Shown one piece after another: positions 14,188-19,067 of a stretch of DNA of 19,067 bases. Position 1 is the first letter of the stretch, and the number at the start of each line of letters is the position of its first letter. A program made the translations under genes and the position numbers. The stretch lies in the NCBI GenBank assembly GCA_963658035.1, contig CAVKOL010000030.1, positions 1-19,067 of the forward strand, written 5' to 3'. Below the pieces are notes generated by a model. It made no database searches. It saw only the letters and a list, made by a program, of their open reading frames with translations, and had not been told where the DNA came from. This stretch comes from Paratractidigestivibacter sp963658035 (lineage in GTDB: Bacteria; Actinomycetota; Coriobacteriia; Coriobacteriales; Atopobiaceae).

Positions 14188-15036
14188 CTAGAGCTCCCAG
14201 AAAGTAGGCTGCATGTGGTCGAAGGTGCAGAAGCGCGTGTATCCCAGGGCGCGCAGACGCTCGCGACACTCCTTGATGTGGGCCGAGAGGTGGTCGGGCT
14301 CGTGCGAGTCGCTGCCCAGCGTGAAGACGGTGCCGCCCAGGTCAAGGTACAGGCGCAAGATGTCGGTCGAGGGCATGAGGTCGGCCAGGCCGTAGCGAAA
14401 GCTCGAGGTGTTGAGCTCGATGCCCTTGCCGTCGGCGATGACCTGCTCAAGGATCGCGGCCACGATGTCGCGGGTCTTCTCGAAGGGAAACTCGCCAGCC
14501 GGGTCGTAGCGGCGGATCAGATCCAGGTGGCCCAGCACCGAGTAGTCCTTGAAGGTCTGCGTCACGCGGAGAAGCTCCTCGTAGTAGGCCATGTTGTACT
14601 GTTCCTGGGTGCGACCGGCCTGGAACTCGCCGGTCCAAAACTCAAGGTCGCCCACCTCGTGGATTGAGCAAATCACGAAGTCGAGCTTGTCTTTCCAGGC
14701 GTCGTACAGGGCGTGGTTTTGATCCACGCGGTGGCTCTGGACGCCCAGCTCGAGGCCGGCCTTGATGGCCAGGCGGCCGTCGAACTCGGCGCGCAGCTGG
14801 TCGATGCAGGCGAAGTAGGCCGGGTAGTCGACGTTGGTCACGGGCTGGCCGTCCTGAATGCGGGCGCACGAGGGGTCGCGGCGGTACTCATCGGCGTCGG
14901 GCTTCACGCCGTAGTCCACGTGGTCGGTGAAGCAGATTTGATCCAGGCCCAGGTCAACGGCATCGGCGCAGACGTCGGCCATGGGATAGACGGAGTCGTC
15001 GGAGAACTCGCAGTGAACGTGGTAATCGGCAAACAT
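14188..15036 (-). CDS. PHP-family phosphatase, HisJ-like (histidinol-phosphatase)
   Basis: A 282-residue metal-dependent phosphoesterase with all PHP motifs: DYHVHCEFSDD (His6, His8), FTDHVD (Asp38-His39), GLELG (Glu96), ICSIH (His126), LGHLDLIRRY (His170), IELNTSS and GSDSHEP (Asp243, His245). The combination and length match the HisJ-type histidinol-phosphatase that removes phosphate in histidine synthesis. No other his gene is near, so a different sugar- or nucleotide-phosphate substrate is possible. The start at 15036 has AAAGG about nine bases upstream. It is convergent with lacB. The 65 bp gap to the MFS gene behind it has a GGGGCC-rich stem-loop. Confidence 0.87.
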   Translation of the reverse strand: MFADYHVHCEFSDDSVYPMADVCADAVDLGLDQICFTDHVDYGVKPDADEYRRDPSCARIQDGQPVTNVDYPAYFACIDQLRAEFDGRLAIKAGLELGVQSHRVDQNHALYDAWKDKLDFVICSIHEVGDLEFWTGEFQAGRTQEQYNMAYYEELLRVTQTFKDYSVLGHLDLIRRYDPAGEFPFEKTRDIVAAILEQVIADGKGIELNTSSFRYGLADLMPSTDILRLYLDLGGTVFTLGSDSHEPDHLSAHIKECRERLRALGYTRFCTFDHMQPTFWEL

Positions 15037-15060
15037 CGCGACGCCTTTCTCTTTGTTACT

Positions 15061-15102
15061 GGGGCCCTTGGGGCCGGGGCCCTGGGGCCCAAGCCTGGGG
15101 CC
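15061..15102 (-). terminator. GGGGCC-rich cluster after the MFS gene
   Basis: GGGGCC occurs five times in 42 bp (15061, 15070, 15076, 15084, 15097). CTTGGG (15067-15072) can pair with CCCAAG (15088-15093). It sits directly after the MFS stop codon on the minus strand. There is no T-run, so it is an uncertain terminator; G-tract structure is an alternative. Confidence 0.35.
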
Positions 15103-16310
15103 TACTTGGACAGTTTAGCGTTGGCGGTCTCGGCGAGAAGGAGCATCACGAGAAGGACCGCCGCCAGAAGCCACGGCATGAAGGCCGCCCCGCCCGCGGA
15201 GACGAGCCACGCCGTCAGCGGCGGCATAATCGTCGAGCCCGCGTAGGCGCAGGCCATCTGCAGGCTCACCATCGACTGCGAGGCCTTCTCGCCAAAGCGC
15301 TCGGGGGTAAGCGAGATGATGCTGGGGTAGATGGGTGCGCAACCCAGGCCGATGAGCGTCAGGGCCACCGAGAGCACCGTCTCGCCCTGGCCCACGATGA
15401 AGAGCACCAGGCCCGCGGCCGCGACGGCCTGGCCCAGGCGGATCATGTTCTTGCTGCCCACGTGCGGCGCCACGATGCCCGAGAGAAAGCGGCCGACGGT
15501 GATGCCCATGTAGAAGAACGAGGCCATCGTGGCCGCCTGGGCCTCGGCGATACCGCGGGCCATGACCAGGTGGCTCGAGGACCACAGGCCGCAGACGTAC
15601 TCGAAGCCGCTGTAGCAGCCAAACGAGAGGATGGCCGCCACGGCGCCGGGCAGGCGCAGGACCTCGGCGTAGGACGGGGCAGCGTCGGGGGCGTCGGGGG
15701 CCGCGGGCAGATCGGTCTTCTCACCTGCGAGTTTCTCGCCGTCGTCCTTTTGTGCACCGTCGCCAGCCTTCTTCCAAAGCGGCAGTGAGAAGACCAGCAG
15801 GGCCGTGATGCAGGCCTGCATGATGCCCACGGTGAGGTAGCCGCCGTGCCAGCTGAGGGGGCCGGCCAGGGCCCAACCCATGATCACGGGGCTCACGCTG
15901 GTGCCGATGCCCCAGCAGCAGTGAAGCCAGCTCATGTGGCGCTCTCCGTAGTGGAGGGCCACATAGTTGTTGAGCGAGGCGTCGACCGAGCCGGCGCCCA
16001 GACCGTACGGCACGGCCAAAAGGCACAGCTGCCACAGGCTCGTGCTGGCAGAAAAGCCCAGGATAGAGACGGCGGTCATGCCCACCGAGATGGCCGTGAG
16101 CTTGCCGGTGCCCAGGCGGCGCATGAGGGGCGCGGTGGCCAGGCTCGAGACGATGGTGCCCACGGTGATGATCGTGGTGATGACGCTTTGGGCCGCCACG
16201 GGGGCGCCCAGGTCGGCGTACATGACGGGCCAGGCCGAGCCCAAAAGCGAGTCGGGCAAACCCAGCGAGATGAAGGCGATGTAGATTACGGGCAAGAGCA
16301 GGGAGACCAT
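15102..16310 (-). CDS. MFS transporter
   Basis: A 402-residue major facilitator with about 12 hydrophobic segments and a hydrophilic central loop (KKAGDGAQKDDGEKLAGEK, then an Ala/Pro/Asp-rich stretch) between the two halves. The MFS loop 2-3 basic motif appears as PLMRRLGTGK. The N-terminus SLGLPDSLLGSAWPVM and the SWLHCCWGIGTSVSP segment are typical of FucP-like sugar-permease relatives in Gram-positive bacteria, but the substrate is not readable. Start MVSLLL at 16310 has AAGGA about seven bases upstream; the frame opens earlier (16397) but would overlap the divergent regulator's promoter. It is divergent from a LacI-type regulator across 144 bp, which probably controls it. Confidence 0.87.
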   Translation of the reverse strand: MVSLLLPVIYIAFISLGLPDSLLGSAWPVMYADLGAPVAAQSVITTIITVGTIVSSLATAPLMRRLGTGKLTAISVGMTAVSILGFSASTSLWQLCLLAVPYGLGAGSVDASLNNYVALHYGERHMSWLHCCWGIGTSVSPVIMGWALAGPLSWHGGYLTVGIMQACITALLVFSLPLWKKAGDGAQKDDGEKLAGEKTDLPAAPDAPDAAPSYAEVLRLPGAVAAILSFGCYSGFEYVCGLWSSSHLVMARGIAEAQAATMASFFYMGITVGRFLSGIVAPHVGSKNMIRLGQAVAAAGLVLFIVGQGETVLSVALTLIGLGCAPIYPSIISLTPERFGEKASQSMVSLQMACAYAGSTIMPPLTAWLVSAGGAAFMPWLLAAVLLVMLLLAETANAKLSK

Positions 16311-16454
16311 GCGATTTCCTTGTTGGTTGCGGGTGTATACGTGCGACCTTCTCACCTTATCACTATGCTGTGGGAACGAAACCACATCGGCACGCATGAC
16401 CCGTTTTGCGACCTGTTATGCTGGTGCGTGGCCGCACGGACGTCGGGAGGGACC

Positions 16455-17435
16455 TTGGACATCAACCAGATCGCGCAGATGGCGGGCGTGTCGCGCGCCA
16501 CCGTGTCGCGTTACTTCAACGACGGCTACGTGAGCCAGGAGAAACGCGAGAAGATCCGGGCCGTTGTGAAGGCCACGGGGTACTCGCCGTCGCAGCACGC
16601 CAAGAGCCTGCGGACGGGCAAGTCAAACACGGTGGGGGTCATCATCCCCAAGATCAACTCGGCCTCGGTGAGCCGGATGGTGGCCGGGATGACGCCGGTC
16701 TTTGCCGAGCGCGGCTTCCAGGTTCTTCTCGCCAACACCGACAACGATGCCTCGCGCGAGGTGTCCTACCTGCGGCTTTTTGATGAGAAGCGGCAGGTGG
16801 ACGGGGTCATTTTGGTGGCTACGGTGTTCTCGGGCGCGCACCGCGACGCCATGGCCGCCATGAACCTGCCGCTGGTGGTGCTTGACCAGCAGCTGGCCGG
16901 GCACTCGTGCGTTTTTCAGAACGACTGCGGGGCGCTGCGCGACGTGACGGCCAAGGTGCTTGCGCGCGCGAAGCGACCGGCGTACATCGGCGTCTTTGAA
17001 GAGGACTTGTCGGCCGGACGCGACCGTCACCTGGGGTTTCTCGATGCCTGCTCCGAGGCGGGGGTCGAGGTGCCGACGCGCGCCCAGCTGGTGGCCGATT
17101 TCACCGTCGACGCCGGCTACACCGCGGCCGAGCAGCTGCTTGACGACTACCCCCAAGTCGACGCCATCGTGTGCGCGACCGACTCGATCGCGTACGGCGC
17201 GCTGACGTGCCTGCGCGAGTACGGGCACCGCGTGCCCGAGGACGTGCAGGTCACGGGCGTGGGCGACGGCGAGCTGAGCCAGATCGTGACGCCGACCCTC
17301 ACCACGGTGCACCACCACTACAAGACTTCCGGCGCCGAGGCGGCCCGGATGCTGTGCGAGTTGATGGCCGGTGGCGACGCCCAACGCGAGGTCCGCATGA
17401 GCTACGAGGTCGTGGCCCGCAACTCGACTCTCTAG
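16455..17435 (+). CDS. LacI-family transcriptional regulator, ScrR/MsmR-like, with TTG start
   Basis: A 326-residue regulator. The HTH is DINQIAQMAGVSRATVSRYFN at the very N-terminus, followed by the hinge SPSQHAKSLRTGKSNTVGVIIP. The effector domain ends with VTGVGDGELSQIVTPTLTTVHHHYKTSGAEAA, a form typical of the ScrR/MsmR/TreR branch rather than of the other two LacI proteins here. No ATG fits. TTG 16455 is chosen since GGGAGGG lies just upstream and it places the HTH at residue 2; GTG 16428 is an alternative. The frame stays open far upstream (to 15846), but that part is antisense to the MFS gene. It is divergent from the MFS transporter, its likely target. The hairpin element starts about 50 bp after its stop. 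Confidence 0.87.
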   Translation: MDINQIAQMAGVSRATVSRYFNDGYVSQEKREKIRAVVKATGYSPSQHAKSLRTGKSNTVGVIIPKINSASVSRMVAGMTPVFAERGFQVLLANTDNDASREVSYLRLFDEKRQVDGVILVATVFSGAHRDAMAAMNLPLVVLDQQLAGHSCVFQNDCGALRDVTAKVLARAKRPAYIGVFEEDLSAGRDRHLGFLDACSEAGVEVPTRAQLVADFTVDAGYTAAEQLLDDYPQVDAIVCATDSIAYGALTCLREYGHRVPEDVQVTGVGDGELSQIVTPTLTTVHHHYKTSGAEAARMLCELMAGGDAQREVRMSYEVVARNSTL

Positions 17436-17484
17436 GGGCGCGCCGGCGGGGCCGCCGAGGCCGCAACAGCCCCGCGCCCACCCA

Positions 17485-17620
17485 AACTTCGCCCAATCAA
17501 TGTCTTGTTTGGGAAGTAGCAGTAGCCGGGCCGTTAGCGACGACGTTTGCCCAGTTGGCTGCGATCCGTTTTGGCGGGCTACTTGCCCAAACCGAATTAA
17601 GACATTGATTGGGCGAAGTT
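17485..17620 (+). repeat. Long-hairpin element 3 (left bracket of the nuclease-like gene)
   Basis: A perfect 22 bp inverted repeat (17485-17506 / 17599-17620; inner end AATCAATGTCTT) is extended by GTTTGGG (17507-17513) with CCCAAAC (17586-17592) and by AAGTAGC (17514-17520) with GCTACTT (17578-17584). The only unpaired bases are CGAATT and one G on the right side, so the stem is about 36 bp. The 57-base loop contains GTTTGCCCAGTTG (17545-17557), the motif shared with the other elements. It ends 20 bp from the stop codon of the gene at 17641. Confidence 0.85.
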
Positions 17621-17640
17621 CCTTCTTTGCAGCGGCCGAT

Positions 17641-18801
17641 TTAGCCGATGTAGGGCAGGGCGGCCCAGTCGGTAAGCACCTCGGAGCGCAGGTTTTGGGT
17701 CGCGGCCAGCTCAACGGCGGTCTTGGGCTTGGGGTCCGTGCCCCGCGCATGGGCGACCGCCGCGCAAAACGCAGCGAAGCGGTCCTCGTCCTTTAGCTGC
17801 TTGTATGTGAGCGGCAAGACTTTCACGCCCATCAGCTCGAGGGCCGCGCTCCTGTCTGCGTCCGAAAGATACGAGTCCATGTTGTCGTGGTACTGCTCGC
17901 TTTGGCACTCGATGTCCAGGCCGTCGGGCCAGTAGAGGTCGCAGGAACAGTAGCCGCGGCCGGCGATGAGGCGCGCCGCGCGACTGAGGTCGACGCGCTC
18001 GTTGTGCGTGAGGCCGGCAAAGCCCTCCCCGCCCCGGCGGCGAGAAAAGCCCAGCAAGACGCCCGCTTGCGTCTCGAACGGCGAGGCCGCGGCGGGGACC
18101 ACGAGGCCGGCCGCCTTTTTAAGAACCGCGCACCCTCGGCAGGGGGACGCCTCCTCGGCCAGGGCCACAAGGTCGTTTGGGGTCAAAAGGGGCGGGCGCG
18201 TCCACAAGCTCGTGACCTTGCCGTTTGCAGAGAGGCAGGGGCTCCATCCGCCAAACGACCAAAGGTGACCGTTGCTGGCAAGCTTGTTGAGCTGGTCGCC
18301 GATTGGGGCCGGCGCGTCATAGACGGCGTAGCTGCCGCAAAGCTCGCTGGCCAACAGGACGGTTCGCACCAAGGTCGCCTTCGAGGCGATCTGCAGCATC
18401 GAGAACGCCGGGGTCGTCACGTAAAGGTCGTCGACGATCTGCGTCGTTGACTCGAAGGGCAGCTCGCGCGTCCAGAGCCAGGGCGTAAGAAGGCCCGTGG
18501 GGCAGGTGCGGCGGCGGTCGTGCACCAGGACATCTACCGGGTACCTGGCAAAAGAGGCCAGGAAGCGGTGCGACTCGCGCAGCGTCTGTGACTCTTCGCG
18601 CACGTTGCGCCAGGCCCGGCCGCTGCAAGAACTCGTGAACAAAGAGCGGGAATCAAGGTCGTTCCTAAACGCCCGAAGCTCCTCTTGGCCAATGATTTTT
18701 CTCAGCGCGGGATGGTCCTCCGGCGCGGCGCACAGGAGTTGGACTATCGGCGGCGTACGCCAATACTGGTAGGCAATTGGTCCACAAATAACGGTATCCA
18801 T
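17641..18801 (-). CDS. Hypothetical protein with PD-(D/E)XK/DUF559-like C-terminus (AbiEi-like architecture)
   Basis: A 386-residue protein I do not recognise as a named gene. Residues 1-235 begin MDTVICGPIAYQYWRTPP and look like the sensor part of AbiEi-type or related proteins. The C-terminal part has a nuclease-like arrangement: SPFETQAGVLLG (Glu243), YCSCDLYWP (Asp288), LDIECQSEQYH (Glu298, Gln300, His305), then DRSAALELMGVKVLPLTYKQL. This fits the Vsr/DUF559 branch of the PD-(D/E)XK fold, with Gln in place of the catalytic Lys. That is inferred from pattern, not a search. A CxxC pair (Cys221/Cys224) is present. There is no signal peptide or membrane segment. The ribosome site at start 18801 is weak. 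The gene stands alone, bracketed by inverted hairpin elements 20 bp after its stop and 43 bp before its start. Confidence 0.6.
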   Translation of the reverse strand: MDTVICGPIAYQYWRTPPIVQLLCAAPEDHPALRKIIGQEELRAFRNDLDSRSLFTSSCSGRAWRNVREESQTLRESHRFLASFARYPVDVLVHDRRRTCPTGLLTPWLWTRELPFESTTQIVDDLYVTTPAFSMLQIASKATLVRTVLLASELCGSYAVYDAPAPIGDQLNKLASNGHLWSFGGWSPCLSANGKVTSLWTRPPLLTPNDLVALAEEASPCRGCAVLKKAAGLVVPAAASPFETQAGVLLGFSRRRGGEGFAGLTHNERVDLSRAARLIAGRGYCSCDLYWPDGLDIECQSEQYHDNMDSYLSDADRSAALELMGVKVLPLTYKQLKDEDRFAAFCAAVAHARGTDPKPKTAVELAATQNLRSEVLTDWAALPYIG

Positions 18802-18844
18802 GGATTGACGTTACCCATTTTGGGCCCCCGGCCCCACCACGCAG

Positions 18845-18987
18845 AGAAACTTCTTCGAATCAATGTCTTAATTCGGGGACGGCCGGTAGCCGGGCCCGGC
18901 GCGTGTTGGCGACCTGGGCAAACGCGGGCGAAAACCAGGTGGCTACTCCAGGGAGCCAGAACAAGACATTGATTCGGCAAAGTTTCT
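18845..18987 (-). repeat. Long-hairpin element 4 (right bracket of the nuclease-like gene)
   Basis: A 25 bp inverted repeat with 22 matches spans 18845-18869 and 18963-18987 (ends AGAAACTT, inner end AATCAATGTCTT). Read on the minus strand it aligns with element 3 read on the plus strand: AATCAATGTCTTGTT, then GTAGCC, CGTTTGCCCAG (18924-18914), GGCTAC and CCGAATTAAGACATTGATT in the same order. Elements 3 and 4 are therefore inverted copies. This copy lies 43 bp before the gene start. Confidence 0.82.
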
Positions 18988-18995
18988 ATCTGGGG

Positions 18996-19040
18996 CGGCG
19001 GCCGCAGGCCGCCGGTGGCGGCGCGCGAGCGCCGCTCACC
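18996..19040. repeat. Two GC-rich hairpins at the window end
   Basis: CGGCGGCC-GCA-GGCCGCCG (18996-19014) is a perfect 8 bp stem. It is followed by GCGGCGC-GCGA-GCGCCGC (19018-19035 region), extended by GGTG/CACC. No gene is supported in 18988-19067. They may belong to a terminator or element that continues beyond the window. Confidence 0.4.
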
Positions 19041-19067
19041 GGCAATTTATGACCGCTCGCCGGGTGA

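Noticed and set aside
15846..16454. Upstream extension of the third LacI-type gene
   Set aside because: The extra 203 residues have no family similarity, are antisense to the MFS gene, and precede the normal N-terminal helix-turn-helix.
17485..18987. Classical insertion sequence with target-site duplication
   Set aside because: The gene has no DDE, HUH or serine recombinase motifs that I can see, and no direct repeat flanks the outer ends. The bracket is reported as an unexplained unit, not as an IS.
1..19067. tRNA, rRNA or known riboswitches
   Set aside because: No cloverleaf with a GTTCRANYC T-arm in proper context, no rRNA sequence and no recognisable riboswitch core were seen. The GTTCGAA words belong to the phased operator arrays.

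Overview
The window is GC-rich, with dense genes, strong AAGGAG-type ribosome sites and a complete lactose phosphotransferase (PTS) locus. Lac PTS plus tagatose-6-phosphate enzymes in a high-GC background, LacI and DeoR regulators, and the protein sequences together point to a fermentative gut or oral actinobacterium. Class Coriobacteriia (Olsenella/Atopobiaceae or Collinsella type) is my best guess; this is inference from style, not from a marker gene.

Layout. 1-2117: 5' end of a lactose/cellobiose-type PTS IIC gene (-), a divergent LacI regulator (+), and a convergent HD hydrolase (-). 2118-2515: no gene, but two adjacent long-hairpin elements. 2516-6995: operon lacE-lacG-galM (-). 7056-8352: three palindromic operators and a second, paralogous LacI regulator (+). 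8353-8495: palindromic repeat. 8496-11746: lacF-galK-galT (-), with an intrinsic terminator directly in front of galK. 11747-14096: divergent DeoR-type lacR, then lacA and lacB (+). 14188-16310: PHP phosphatase and MFS transporter (-). 16455-17435: third LacI-type regulator (+). 17484-18987: a gene with a PD-(D/E)XK-like C-terminus, bracketed by two inverted copies of a ~140 bp hairpin element.

How it works together. LacF and LacE would import and phosphorylate lactose. LacG splits lactose-6-phosphate to glucose and galactose-6-phosphate, and LacAB isomerises the latter to tagatose-6-phosphate. GalM, GalK and GalT handle free galactose through the Leloir route. lacC and lacD are not in the window. 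Regulation appears layered. A DeoR-type LacR probably acts on 10-bp-phased GTTCGAA-type half-sites between lacF and lacR, and the same array lies at the start of the first lacI. LacI-family palindromes centred on AACGTT or a variant lie in the two PTS/lacI intergenic regions. A possible attenuator precedes galKT.

Most unusual signals: (i) four long-stem elements sharing a loop motif (C-rich CCCCAGTTG / GCCCAGTTG) and AGTAG/CTACT inner arms, two of which bracket the nuclease-like gene; (ii) a very frequent 8-9-mer, CTTCTCGCC/GGCGAGAAG, about 25 hand-counted copies in 19 kb, on both strands and in several reading frames, with one inverted pair forming a terminator. This resembles DNA-uptake-sequence behaviour.
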